Source: Stenotrophobium rhamnosiphilum (GTDB lineage Bacteria > Pseudomonadota > Gammaproteobacteria > Nevskiales > Nevskiaceae). Taken from it: 64,000 nt of DNA. The position numbers and the translations under genes are program-made. Below, in pieces: positions 8,186 to 16,676 of the stretch. Each line of letters starts with the position of its first letter. Position 1 is the stretch's first letter. The DNA is taken from NCBI RefSeq assembly GCF_003052265.1, contig NZ_QANS01000006.1, positions 128,758 through 192,757 of the forward strand, read 5' to 3'. The notes under the pieces are model-generated. The model saw only the letters and a program-made list of their open reading frames with translations, made no database searches and was not told the origin of the DNA.

Positions 8186-9424
8186 ATGAGCGACACAGCA
8201 GCATCTACTTTTGTCATCGTCGGCGCAGGCCAGGCTGGCGCAGAAACCGCAATTGAACTTCGCAAGCTCGGCCACACCGGCCGCGTCGTGTTGGTGGGTG
8301 AAGAAACGCACCCTCCGTACAAGCGCCCACCGCTGTCCAAGGGCTTCCTTGCTGGCAGCGTGACGCAGGAGCAGCTGTATGTGATGCCGCTCGCTGGCCT
8401 TGAAAAGAACAACATCGAATTCCGCAGCGGCACACGCGTGGACAAGATTGATCGCGCCGCCAAGACGATTCACTTTGCTGATGGCAGCTCGCTAGCTTAT
8501 GACAAGCTCGCACTCACCACCGGCGGCCGTCCACGTTTGCTGTCGATGCCAAATGCCGACAAGGCCAATGTGTTTCCGGTTCGTTCGATCAACGACATCG
8601 AAGCGATGCGCCCACTGAGCGTTGAGGGCAAACGCGCCGTCATCATCGGCGGCGGCTTCATCGGTTTGGAAGCAGCGGCTGTTGCGATCAAACTTGGCCT
8701 CAAGGTCACCGTGCTTGAAGGCTTGCCACGAATTCTGGCTCGCGTCACGTCGCCAGAAGTGTCGACATTCTTCGAACGCATTCACCGCGAAGCCGGTGTT
8801 GATATGCGCACCGGCGTGCAGATTGTTTCACTGGATGGTGATGGCGCCATCACTCACGTCACGCTTGGCGACGGCAGCAAGATTGATGCGGACTTCGTCA
8901 TCGCCGGCATTGGTCTGATCGCCAACACCGAACTCGCAGAAGCCGCAGGCCTCGCCGTCGACAACGGCATTGTCGTCGATGAGTTCTCGCGTACGTCTGA
9001 CGAAAACATTTACGCCGCTGGTGATTGCAGCAATCACCCAAGTCCATTCCTCGGTCGTCGCGTACGTCTTGAATCCGTGCAAAACGCGATGGAACAAGGC
9101 CGCAACGTTGCACGCAACATGATGGGCAAGAACGAGGCCTACAACATGGTGCCTTGGTTCTGGTCCGATCAGTACGACTGCAAATTGCAGATGGTCGGCA
9201 TCTCCACTGGCTACGACAAACTCGTATTGCGTGGCGATCCAACGACAGCACGCAGCTTCGCCGCGTTCTATCTCAAAGACGGCAAAGTCATTGCCGCTGA
9301 TGCGGTTAGCAAAGCGCCTGAATTCATGTTTGCGAAGAAACTGGTAGCGATGGCCGCAGTGATCGATCCAGCGAAACTCGCTGACGAAAGCATTCCGATG
9401 AAAGACATCGTTCCAGCCGGATAA
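8186..9424 (+). CDS. FAD-dependent NAD(P)H:ferredoxin/rubredoxin reductase
   Basis: A 412-residue pyridine nucleotide-disulfide-type reductase of the putidaredoxin reductase and rubredoxin reductase group. The FAD Rossmann motif is GAGQAG (about residues 12-17), followed by the family signature PPYKRPPLSKGFL. The NAD motif is GGGFIGLEAAA, and the second FAD contact is IYAAGDC. Such enzymes pass electrons from NAD(P)H to a small iron-sulfur protein or rubredoxin serving a P450 or alkane hydroxylase. A P450 with an adjacent rubredoxin lies 14 kb away (22.3-24.0 kb), which makes them possible partners. It is 4 bp from the following esterase gene and probably co-transcribed with it. Confidence 0.88.
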   Translation: MSDTAASTFVIVGAGQAGAETAIELRKLGHTGRVVLVGEETHPPYKRPPLSKGFLAGSVTQEQLYVMPLAGLEKNNIEFRSGTRVDKIDRAAKTIHFADGSSLAYDKLALTTGGRPRLLSMPNADKANVFPVRSINDIEAMRPLSVEGKRAVIIGGGFIGLEAAAVAIKLGLKVTVLEGLPRILARVTSPEVSTFFERIHREAGVDMRTGVQIVSLDGDGAITHVTLGDGSKIDADFVIAGIGLIANTELAEAAGLAVDNGIVVDEFSRTSDENIYAAGDCSNHPSPFLGRRVRLESVQNAMEQGRNVARNMMGKNEAYNMVPWFWSDQYDCKLQMVGISTGYDKLVLRGDPTTARSFAAFYLKDGKVIAADAVSKAPEFMFAKKLVAMAAVIDPAKLADESIPMKDIVPAG

Positions 9425-9428
9425 ATAA

Positions 9429-10676
9429 ATGTACTTACCCGGTTATCGCAAAATCGTAGTGCCGCAGGACCTCAGCGAAGTCACACGCATTGATCATGAT
9501 GCTGAAGTAGATCCGGATAGCGTTGGCGTTCGCGCGGGCGGCATTGATCGCATCTGGACGTCGGTCGAAAATCTTTATCGCACGGGCCTGCAACCGGCGA
9601 TCACGATTGTTGTTCGTCGCAAAGGTCAGATCGTGATGAAGCGCGCGATTGGCAACCTGCGCGGCAACGGCCCTGGCGAACGTGTTGATCGCCAAGTGCT
9701 GGAGCCAGATGCGCCGATCTGTTTGTTCTCTGCATCCAAAGCCATCACCGCACTGCTGATTCATAAGCTGGCCGAAGAAGGCAAACTGCATCTTGATGAT
9801 CGTGTCTGCGAATACATTCCAGAATTCGCCGCACACGGCAAAGATCGCGTCACCATCCGCCAGTTGCTCGCGCATCGCGCAGGCATTCCGCAATTGCCAC
9901 TGAGGCATGCGGACCCCAGCTTGCTGCGACATTGGGATGCGATGGTGTCGATGCTCAGCATGGCGCCACCGTTTGATCCACGCTTCGAGAAGCAGGCTTA
10001 TCACGCGCTCACCGGAGGTTTCATCGTCGGTGAACTCGTGCGTCGCATCGGCAAGATTGAATTACCCGAAGCGTTGCAGAAGTGGATTGCAGAACCACTG
10101 AAACTTAAATCAGTGAGCTTTGGCCTGCCGCCAGAGCGTCGCGCAGAAGCGCCGCTCAACTATCTCACTGGCCCCAAACCCGTATGGCCGATCACCAGCA
10201 TTTCCGAGCGGGTGTTGGGCGTAGATTTTGAACGCGCAGTGACTGCATCGAACGACGATGCGTTTCTCTCTGCGATTGTGCCTGCAGGCAATATGTATGC
10301 CTCAGCGGATGATGCGAGCCGCATCTTCCAGATGCTGCTCAATGGCGGTGAGTTGGACGGCCAACGCGTGTTGCGTCCAGAAACCGTTACCGAGGCGATT
10401 AAGCCTGTTGGCCGCATTCAATTCGACGGCATGCTCGGCATTCCCATTCGTTTCTCGCCGGCATTCATGCTCGGCGAAAATCCAGTTGGACTCTGGGGCC
10501 CAAACTGTCGTGAAGCTTTCGGTCACATCGGTTTCATGACTGTGCTGTGCTGGGCCGATCCACGCCGCGATATCTCTGTGGCGATTCTGAATAACGGCAA
10601 ATCGGTGGCACCTTCTGCGCTGTTGCAAGTGGTCAAAATCGTTGGCTCTATCACGCGCGCCTGCGGCCCGGTTTAA
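9429..10676 (+). CDS. Serine hydrolase of the beta-lactamase / esterase EstB family
   Basis: A 415-residue protein of the class C beta-lactamase-like fold. The catalytic SxxK tetrad is SASK (Ser101, Lys104) within CLFSASKAITALLIHKLAEE. The second motif position is probably the tyrosine of KQAYHALTGG. The C-terminal HIGFMT segment takes the place of the KTG triad, as in EstB-type esterases. No signal peptide is visible, so a cytoplasmic esterase is more likely than a true beta-lactamase. It starts 4 bp after the reductase stop without a strong ribosome-binding site, which suggests translational coupling. Confidence 0.85.
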   Translation: MYLPGYRKIVVPQDLSEVTRIDHDAEVDPDSVGVRAGGIDRIWTSVENLYRTGLQPAITIVVRRKGQIVMKRAIGNLRGNGPGERVDRQVLEPDAPICLFSASKAITALLIHKLAEEGKLHLDDRVCEYIPEFAAHGKDRVTIRQLLAHRAGIPQLPLRHADPSLLRHWDAMVSMLSMAPPFDPRFEKQAYHALTGGFIVGELVRRIGKIELPEALQKWIAEPLKLKSVSFGLPPERRAEAPLNYLTGPKPVWPITSISERVLGVDFERAVTASNDDAFLSAIVPAGNMYASADDASRIFQMLLNGGELDGQRVLRPETVTEAIKPVGRIQFDGMLGIPIRFSPAFMLGENPVGLWGPNCREAFGHIGFMTVLCWADPRRDISVAILNNGKSVAPSALLQVVKIVGSITRACGPV

Positions 10677-10716
10677 GCCGTGCAGCAACAAAAAATGCTT
10701 CGCCTTTACGGCAAAT

Positions 10717-10743
10717 AGCCGGCAATAAATCGACCGGCTTTTT
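10717..10743 (+). terminator. Intrinsic terminator after the EstB-like gene
   Basis: A short stem AGCCGG/CCGGCT with an 11-nt loop is followed by TTTTTGG, 40 bp after the stop codon. The rest of the gap to 10929 is AT-rich and probably holds the promoter of the next gene, but I could not fix its boxes. Confidence 0.6.
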
Positions 10744-10928
10744 GGCGTACAACAAATCCTAAGGTATTAATTTTTAAGACAATCATTCAGCCCCTATAGG
10801 CCGTCGTCTACGTAGATTGCACGGTCTTATGAACCAACATCGACGCCGTATGTACCTCATAAAAATAAAGGTCTACACTGGCATCAGCGGTCACTACCTC
10901 CAGTGATCGCATTCCTTGGGGGAATACC

Positions 10929-11645
10929 ATGTTGAAAAAAATACTATTAGCAGGGACATCGTTGCTGCTCGCATTCGCAGCGAGCACAGCAACTGCAGGC
11001 TCATCGTCATATCCCGTCTTTCCGGTCACGGGTTCGATCAAAGTCGCGGGCTCAGAGTTGGTAAACCCGCAGAATCAAAATGGCGGCTCAAAAATCTTTA
11101 AAGATACCGGCGATGCCAAAACACTGATCGCCCTCGCCTTGGGTCGCGACCCTGATGTAAAACATGCAGACGCTAAAAATTATGTTCTCGGACTTGTCGA
11201 CAGCGGAAACTGCAGTGCTGAACTTGTGGCTTGGGACAAAAGAGAAGGCGGTTCAGTCGCAGCAGAGATCGCGCTTCTTTCTGTCACCAACTGCGAAGGC
11301 GATACTATTGCGAGCGAGCCTGCCAGCGGCAAGAACGGCACTTACAAGGAACTGTTCACACTACACGTTCAGTTCATCGGCGCGGGCTCGAATAGCTGCG
11401 GCACGCTTGATACCAGCAAGATCTCTGGACAAGGCTTTGCTCTTGGCGAATACGTTGAGAAGATTACTAACAATGGCGAGGACTACACTTCTGTATCGCT
11501 GAATGCGACTGGCATCGTTGGAAATCTGGAAACGGATGACGAGGAGCCTTTGGTCATCACTGACGGCAGCTTCAAGGCCAACTTGGCACCAACCAAAAAG
11601 TTAGGCACGACCAGCAACACCTCTCTCGTTTTACTTTGCGACTAA
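10929..11645 (+). CDS. Hypothetical exported protein
   Basis: A 238-residue protein I do not recognise. It has a Sec signal peptide (MLKKILLAGTSLLLAFAAST, cleavage probably after ATAG) and a GGGGGAA ribosome-binding site. The mature part is rich in Gly, Ser, Asn and Thr, looks mostly beta, and has four spaced cysteines (GNCSAEL, VTNCEGD, NSCGTLD and a final CD), which suggests disulfide bonds in the periplasm or outside. It stands alone between two terminators. It could be a surface or adhesin-like protein, but nothing fixes a function. Confidence 0.65.
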   Translation: MLKKILLAGTSLLLAFAASTATAGSSSYPVFPVTGSIKVAGSELVNPQNQNGGSKIFKDTGDAKTLIALALGRDPDVKHADAKNYVLGLVDSGNCSAELVAWDKREGGSVAAEIALLSVTNCEGDTIASEPASGKNGTYKELFTLHVQFIGAGSNSCGTLDTSKISGQGFALGEYVEKITNNGEDYTSVSLNATGIVGNLETDDEEPLVITDGSFKANLAPTKKLGTTSNTSLVLLCD

Positions 11646-11660
11646 TCGTCGATTTATAAA

Positions 11661-11692
11661 AAAAGCCGGCCGAAAGGCCGGCTTTTCTTTTT
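11661..11692 (+). terminator. Intrinsic terminator
   Basis: A perfect 11-bp stem (AAAAGCCGGCC, loop GAAA, GGCCGGCTTTT) followed by TCTTTTT, 16 bp after the exported-protein gene. A textbook Rho-independent terminator. Confidence 0.92.
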
Positions 11693-11753
11693 GCGCTGGA
11701 TGCCGGGCATACTGGCTCAACACGATTCATCACAGACTTAAAGAGAGACGCCG

Positions 11754-12476
11754 ATGCTTGAGTCACCTCGTACTGCATTGCTCTGGCTAGTCGCGGGCTT
11801 GGCTGCCGGCACCTTGGGTGGATACTTTTGGGGAGCTGATGCTCAACCCACCCCGACAACAACAGGGCAAGAATCCTCCGCAGCAAACGTCGATCACATC
11901 GACCAGAAGCAAACTGTTGGCAACGAAACAAGTATTGCTGCAGCAATGCTAAACCCAACTGGTTTACGCCTAGTCGGCACGGTGGTGCAGCCAGAGCGCA
12001 GCAAATCCAAAGCTTGGTTGCTACAAGTGGGCACAGACACCACACAAAGCTACGCAGAAGGTGATGCACTGCCCGGCGGCTACCAATTGATTTCGATTGG
12101 AACAGAAGATTTGCAGGTCAGCAAAGACGGATATAAATTTTCCATCCACCGGGCCTCGTCTTCATCAGGCGAAAATACAAGCGCGCCCTGCCAAGCACTT
12201 GCACAGAACACACACAGCGGCATTACGCCTCCGAAAGCACAAAGCCATTCTGATCAGATCAAACGTAGTAGTGGCATTGCTGGCAAACGTCAGAGCGCTA
12301 CAACTCAGAACTCTGCCGGCCAGAACGCTGCAGAACATCACGAAGAAAAAGTCCGCAAGACATTCAAGGGCTGGAGCAGCAAGACGGTCTTGGAAGGAGA
12401 TGCAACGATTGATGCCAGAGATACATCGCCGGAATCGGCGACTGATAAGGACGATGCTTCTGATACAGCGCCTTGA
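11754..12476 (+). CDS. Membrane-anchored protein with a GspC/PulC-like domain
   Basis: A 240-residue protein with one N-terminal membrane anchor (about residues 8-28), a Pro/Thr/Gln linker, and a domain from about residues 68-130 reading LRLVGTVVQPE, WLLQVG, YAEGDALPGGYQLISIG, LQVSKDGYKFSI. That pattern is the homology region of type II secretion protein GspC and related PilP proteins. The C-terminal 90 residues are hydrophilic and low in complexity (many Ser, Lys, Asp, Glu) and look disordered. No other type II secretion gene is nearby, so it may be a lone or accessory subunit. Function is inferred from the fold pattern only. Confidence 0.6.
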   Translation: MLESPRTALLWLVAGLAAGTLGGYFWGADAQPTPTTTGQESSAANVDHIDQKQTVGNETSIAAAMLNPTGLRLVGTVVQPERSKSKAWLLQVGTDTTQSYAEGDALPGGYQLISIGTEDLQVSKDGYKFSIHRASSSSGENTSAPCQALAQNTHSGITPPKAQSHSDQIKRSSGIAGKRQSATTQNSAGQNAAEHHEEKVRKTFKGWSSKTVLEGDATIDARDTSPESATDKDDASDTAP

Positions 12477-12496
12477 TAGAGCCCCACATCAATAAT

Positions 12497-12525
12497 AAAA
12501 AGCCCGGCATTGCCGGGCTTTTTAT
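12497..12525. terminator. Bidirectional terminator between convergent genes
   Basis: A stem of about 9 bp (AGCCCGGCA/TGCCGGGCT) with A-run on the left and T-run on the right lies between the GspC-like gene (plus) and the WS/DGAT gene (minus). It should stop transcription in both directions. Confidence 0.9.
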
Positions 12526-12540
12526 TTCTGCGACTTTTGC

Positions 12541-13983
12541 TTACCCCGCTTTAGCTCGCGACTTTTTCTTTGCAGGTTCTGCACTCGCTTTAGGCGCTAC
12601 AGGCGCAGGCCCACCAATGCCGACCGACTTCTCCAATTCAACCAACGCCTCCTGCGTATAAACTGCAAGACGCTGCAAACTTGGAATGGCTTCGCGGCAG
12701 CCGAGGAATCCGACGGCGACGCGATCTTTATAGCCGACGAGTGTGATGTTAAGCGCGTAGCCGTCGAACAGGAACGACACCGGATACATGGCTTCCAGCT
12801 CTGCGCCCATCAGGTACAGCGAATCCTTCGACAACACAACGTTCGAAATCACGAAGTTAAACATCGGCGGAATTTTTGGCAGCGTGCCGGTCATCTGTCC
12901 GAGCACGAATGGTGCGAGGCCCAGCAGCGCGAGTTGCGACAACGCAGCCGGTGGCATTTCCATCAACTCATCTTTGCTGCGCGTGGTGACGCGACTAATG
13001 CGTGCAACACGGTCGCTTGCCTCAGGCATTTCGGTGCCAACGGGCACAACAAATCCGGCGACGGCATTGCCGCCTTGATCAGGTGCGCGCATCAAGGCAA
13101 CGGGCACTGAAGCCAGCAATGATTTTTCTGGCAACGCATTCTGTTCTTCGAGATAGCGACGAATCGCACCGCCACAGATCGCGAGCAGCACATCGTTGGC
13201 GCTGGAATTGCTCGCCTTTGCAACTGCTTTGATGCGGTTGAGATCAAGAATCTGCGTGCCAAGACGACGCTGCTGTGACACCGCAACATTGAACAAGCTG
13301 CGTGGCGTGGTGAGTGCTGCGCGCGTGCCGCTGTCTTCTCCGCGCGTCATTTTGTTGAGGCCGCGAATCAAATCACGCACGCCGCGTGCTTGTTCAGCGG
13401 CCACAGCTGCGGGACGCTGGAAACGTTGCAGCAATGTTTCGTTTTTAACTTCGACGGATTGCTCTGGCTTCATCGCCATGATCCACGGACCAATGCCGCT
13501 CTTGTCGTTGGGATCGCGTGACAGCCATTTCTGCACCATTTTCATCGCGCCCATGCCATCAATGGCGCAGTGGTGAGCTTTGAAATAAAGCGCGAAGCGG
13601 CGATTCTCCAAGCCTTCGATCAAATGGCATTCCCACAACGGGCGCGACAAATCGAGTGGATGCGAGTGCATGCGTGCAACCAACACGCCGAGTTCGCGTT
13701 CGCCGCCAGGAAATGGCAGCGCCGAATGGCGCATGTGATATTCCATGTCGACTTTGGTTTCGACCCAAGCCGGAGCGAAACGCGACAAGCGCGTGCGCGC
13801 GAGTCTGCAGTTGAACGGTGTCGGCATGAAGGGTTTGGAGCGCATCTGCTCCATCAGCTTGCGCACAAAATCTGGTGGCGCGTCATCCGGCAGTTTGAAA
13901 GTCATCATGGCGCCAACATGCATCGGCGTGCGTTTGGACTCCATGCGCAGAAATGCAGCGTCCAACGGGCTCAGGTAGTTCAT
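12541..13983 (-). CDS. Wax ester synthase / diacylglycerol acyltransferase (WS/DGAT)
   Basis: A 480-residue acyltransferase that joins acyl-CoA to a fatty alcohol or diacylglycerol and so makes storage wax esters or triacylglycerol. The catalytic HHxxxDG motif is present (HHCAIDGMG, His137, His138, Asp142). The conserved N-terminal start (NYLSPLDAAFLRME) and the later NFVISNV (related to the family's NISNVPG) are visible. I use the ATG at 13983 because a GGAG ribosome-binding site precedes it and the family N terminus starts there; an upstream extension of 14 codons lacks both. The tail (AEPAKKKSRAKAG) is lysine-rich. It is convergent with the GspC-like gene and divergent from the DUF1302 gene. 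Confidence 0.9.
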   Translation of the reverse strand: MNYLSPLDAAFLRMESKRTPMHVGAMMTFKLPDDAPPDFVRKLMEQMRSKPFMPTPFNCRLARTRLSRFAPAWVETKVDMEYHMRHSALPFPGGERELGVLVARMHSHPLDLSRPLWECHLIEGLENRRFALYFKAHHCAIDGMGAMKMVQKWLSRDPNDKSGIGPWIMAMKPEQSVEVKNETLLQRFQRPAAVAAEQARGVRDLIRGLNKMTRGEDSGTRAALTTPRSLFNVAVSQQRRLGTQILDLNRIKAVAKASNSSANDVLLAICGGAIRRYLEEQNALPEKSLLASVPVALMRAPDQGGNAVAGFVVPVGTEMPEASDRVARISRVTTRSKDELMEMPPAALSQLALLGLAPFVLGQMTGTLPKIPPMFNFVISNVVLSKDSLYLMGAELEAMYPVSFLFDGYALNITLVGYKDRVAVGFLGCREAIPSLQRLAVYTQEALVELEKSVGIGGPAPVAPKASAEPAKKKSRAKAG

Positions 13984-14428
13984 TACTCTCCATCCATTTT
14001 TGTTTTGATTATCGTAATCGCGCATCCATTTAGCGCGCCGGGCTTCGATGGCCTCGTGACTACGTTGCCTGAATTCTAAATTGACTGCCAGCGGCGATGC
14101 ATATGGAGCATCAAATCACATGCACATCGAACTACTCATTCGCATGCGATACAGCGTGCAACATATTTTTATATATTACTTTCATTTAATTATTAGTTGA
14201 ATAAATTAAAACAATTTTATCTTGCCATTAAATGCAAATCGCGGCTCGAAAATCTCACGCCAAAAAATGCTCTCGCAACGAAGCATTTACGTCGCACATC
14301 ATCACCCTTCTTGCCCTCTCTTGCTCTAGCGCTTGCTTCACTAATCAATTTGGGTGAGGCTTGGGCAAGGGCCGACCTCTAAGGTACGGTTGCAGCAATT
14401 TAAAACTATTACTGGGGAGAATGGATCA
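13984..14428. other. 445-bp AT-rich divergent intergenic region
   Basis: This gap separates the WS/DGAT gene (minus) from the DUF1302 gene (plus). Its centre (about 14150-14230) is very AT-rich and probably holds promoters for one or both genes. The short open frames in it lack ribosome-binding sites and do not look coding. Confidence 0.5.
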
Positions 14429-16456
14429 ATGGCGATACGTCAGGAGAACAGCGGGCGTCAATTCCGCTGGACCAAGCGCGCAACAGGACTGGCTCTTGCA
14501 AGCCTTGCAGGACTGAGCAGCAATGCAAACGCTGGCTCGTTCGATTTCTTGGGCATCGATGGCACATGGTCACTGCAAGGCGCCTACGCCCTTGCCGTGC
14601 GTACCGAGAACCCCAGCGACGGCATCATCAATTCGCCTCCAGCCGCATCGATCCCTTTGCCCACGTACTTGAAGGTTCCCGAGTCGAATAACTACGACGA
14701 CGGCGATCGCAGCTTCAAGCGATGGACCCCGGTGAATAACCGCGTCAGCGCGCTCGGTGAAATCCATCTCACCATGGACGAATACGACTTGGTCGTACGT
14801 GGCGATGCTTTCTACGACAACGTTTATCGCCGAGCAAACGACAACACGTCGCCTGACACGATCAACAAGTTTGGCCCCAATGGCGAGCAAGGCGGCCCGA
14901 ACTCCGACTACAACCACTTCACCAAAGACGCCCGTAAATTTGACGGCATGCGCGGTCGCCTGCTCGACGCCTACGTCTCGGCGAACTGGCAGTTGGGCGA
15001 TGAGTCCGCATTGAACGTTCGCGCTGGCCGCCACATTGCTGCTTGGGGCGAGAGTCTGTTCTTTAACGGTATCGCGCTGACACAATCGCCTGCCGACGCA
15101 ACCAAAGCCACCGTGCCTGGCGCCGACGTTAAGAGCATCCTGTTGCCTGTCAACCAGATCTCGATGCAGCTCTCGGCGACCAACAAGCTGACCTTCCTCG
15201 GCCAATACAAGCTGGAATACAAGCCGACCGAATTGAACCCCGTCGGTGAATTCTTCTCGGTTGCCGACGTCGTCGGCCCGGGCCGTGAGTTCATCTACGG
15301 CATTTACAACCCGCTTTACCTCCCGGCGTATTCCAACGTCAATCTAGTTGGAAGTACACAACCAAACGGGCAAGCTGATACGGCCGCGTTGGTGCAACTG
15401 ATTGATGGCTTCCTCAAGCAAAATGGCGCGCTTCCTACTAACAATCAGCTAACACCAGCATTGGAAACTGCGGTCAACGCCATCACGCAGACGGTCACCA
15501 ACCTTGGTCTACCGCCAATCAACGTGCCGCTTGGCATATCGTCAGCGCTGTTGCCAACAAGCGTGATGCCGAAGTACGTCAATCCGTATTATGACGGCGA
15601 ACTTCGTCCGAGCCGCTACGGTCAATACAGCGTCGGCATGAAGTACGCATTTACGCCTAGCACCACAGGCGGAATCTACTATCTGCGCTACCACGACACG
15701 ACTCCGTCGCCCGTGCAGATCTACAGCACCGACAAGCCTGGTGAAAGCCCAGTGCTGTTGGCACTTCCAGGCGCCGCGCCGATCACCACGAATACCCTCG
15801 GCATCATTGTGCCGTACAAGTACAAGATCAAATATTTCGACGGCATCAAGATGCTTGCAACCAGCCTCTCGACCGAAATGTTCGGTGCCAACATTGGCGC
15901 GGAATTGATTTATCGCGATGGCGTGCCTTTGCTGGTCAACGTTGACGGCGGCATCACCGGCCCGATTCCAACACCTTCACGCGGCCGCATCGGCCAGTTC
16001 GATATCAACGCGCTCTACATCTTCGGCAATACCGACTGGTACGACTCAATCACCCTCGTGGCAGATATCGGCGGCAATAAGGTATTCAGTGTTGACGGCG
16101 TCCAAAGCGTCTCCAACCCTGACCACCCAACCAGCACCGAGTTGAAGTACGACTCTTCGACCTGGGGCTATAGCTTCCTGTGGTTCATCGACCGCAAGAA
16201 CGTGTTCGACGGTTGGGATCTGCAGGTTCCGATGACCTTTGCTGGCATCGTTCGCGGTCACGGTTCGTTCCTGTCAGGCATGGGCGCATTGATGGGTCCG
16301 AACGATCGTCGCGCCAGCGTTGGCGTGAACTTCACCCGCTTGCAGGCTCTGCAGTTGGGCATCAGCTATAGCGCTTACCTTGGTAGCCCGGACTTCACCG
16401 ATCGTCCTTATCAGGATCGCGATAATCTCGGCATCACCGTTAAATACAGCTTCTGA
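14429..16456 (+). CDS. DUF1302 family outer-membrane protein
   Basis: A 675-residue DUF1302 protein, normal length. The N terminus is a long Sec signal (WTKRATGLALASLAGLSSNANAG), then alternating beta segments, and it ends in a C-terminal aromatic (KYSF) typical of outer-membrane beta-barrels. Conserved family stretches include NVRAGRHIAAWGESLFFNG, GQYSVGMKYAF and RASVGVNF. The ATG at 14429 is set by a GGGGAGA ribosome-binding site 8 bp upstream. DUF1302 proteins usually sit beside DUF1329 proteins and near genes for hydrophobic compound use; here the DUF1329 partner is 4 kb away on the other strand. A role in uptake of a hydrophobic substrate is inferred. Confidence 0.85.
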   Translation: MAIRQENSGRQFRWTKRATGLALASLAGLSSNANAGSFDFLGIDGTWSLQGAYALAVRTENPSDGIINSPPAASIPLPTYLKVPESNNYDDGDRSFKRWTPVNNRVSALGEIHLTMDEYDLVVRGDAFYDNVYRRANDNTSPDTINKFGPNGEQGGPNSDYNHFTKDARKFDGMRGRLLDAYVSANWQLGDESALNVRAGRHIAAWGESLFFNGIALTQSPADATKATVPGADVKSILLPVNQISMQLSATNKLTFLGQYKLEYKPTELNPVGEFFSVADVVGPGREFIYGIYNPLYLPAYSNVNLVGSTQPNGQADTAALVQLIDGFLKQNGALPTNNQLTPALETAVNAITQTVTNLGLPPINVPLGISSALLPTSVMPKYVNPYYDGELRPSRYGQYSVGMKYAFTPSTTGGIYYLRYHDTTPSPVQIYSTDKPGESPVLLALPGAAPITTNTLGIIVPYKYKIKYFDGIKMLATSLSTEMFGANIGAELIYRDGVPLLVNVDGGITGPIPTPSRGRIGQFDINALYIFGNTDWYDSITLVADIGGNKVFSVDGVQSVSNPDHPTSTELKYDSSTWGYSFLWFIDRKNVFDGWDLQVPMTFAGIVRGHGSFLSGMGALMGPNDRRASVGVNFTRLQALQLGISYSAYLGSPDFTDRPYQDRDNLGITVKYSF

Positions 16457-16465
16457 CCTAAATAC

Positions 16466-16493
16466 GCCGGCGGCGACATTGCTCGCCGCCGGC
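16466..16493 (+). terminator. GC-rich hairpin after the DUF1302 gene
   Basis: A perfect 11-bp stem (GCCGGCGGCGA, 6-nt loop, TCGCCGCCGGC) lies 9 bp after the stop. It lacks a T-run, so it may stall or protect the mRNA end rather than terminate alone. Confidence 0.6.
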
Positions 16494-16500
16494 AGGATTC

Positions 16501-16569
16501 TTGTTGATCCGGCACACTAAGCCGTGAACCTCAAGGTAATGCAGCGATTCGAGTGTGCCGGATCAACAA
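16501..16569. repeat. Perfect 18-bp inverted repeat with 33-nt loop
   Basis: Arms TTGTTGATCCGGCACACT (16501-16518) and AGTGTGCCGGATCAACAA (16552-16569) are exact inverted complements. It sits right after the DUF1302 terminator and before the flavin reductase gene. It is not related to the other repeat families in the window. Confidence 0.8.
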
Positions 16570-16586
16570 CAAAACATTGTTCTTTT

Positions 16587-16676
16587 TTGTTGAGGCGGCC
16601 GGACACTCCTTGAAAATTCGCGCAGGATTTAAAGACTCTTCCGGATTCGCTTAACAACTTAATGCCGCCTCAACAA
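16587..16676. promoter_or_regulatory. Perfect 13-bp inverted repeat spanning the flavin reductase leader
   Basis: Arms TTGTTGAGGCGGC (16587-16599) and GCCGCCTCAACAA (16664-16676) match exactly. The right arm ends on the A of the flavin reductase start codon and so covers the place where a ribosome-binding site should be. No good Shine-Dalgarno sequence is otherwise visible. In RNA it could hide the start. Confidence 0.6.
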
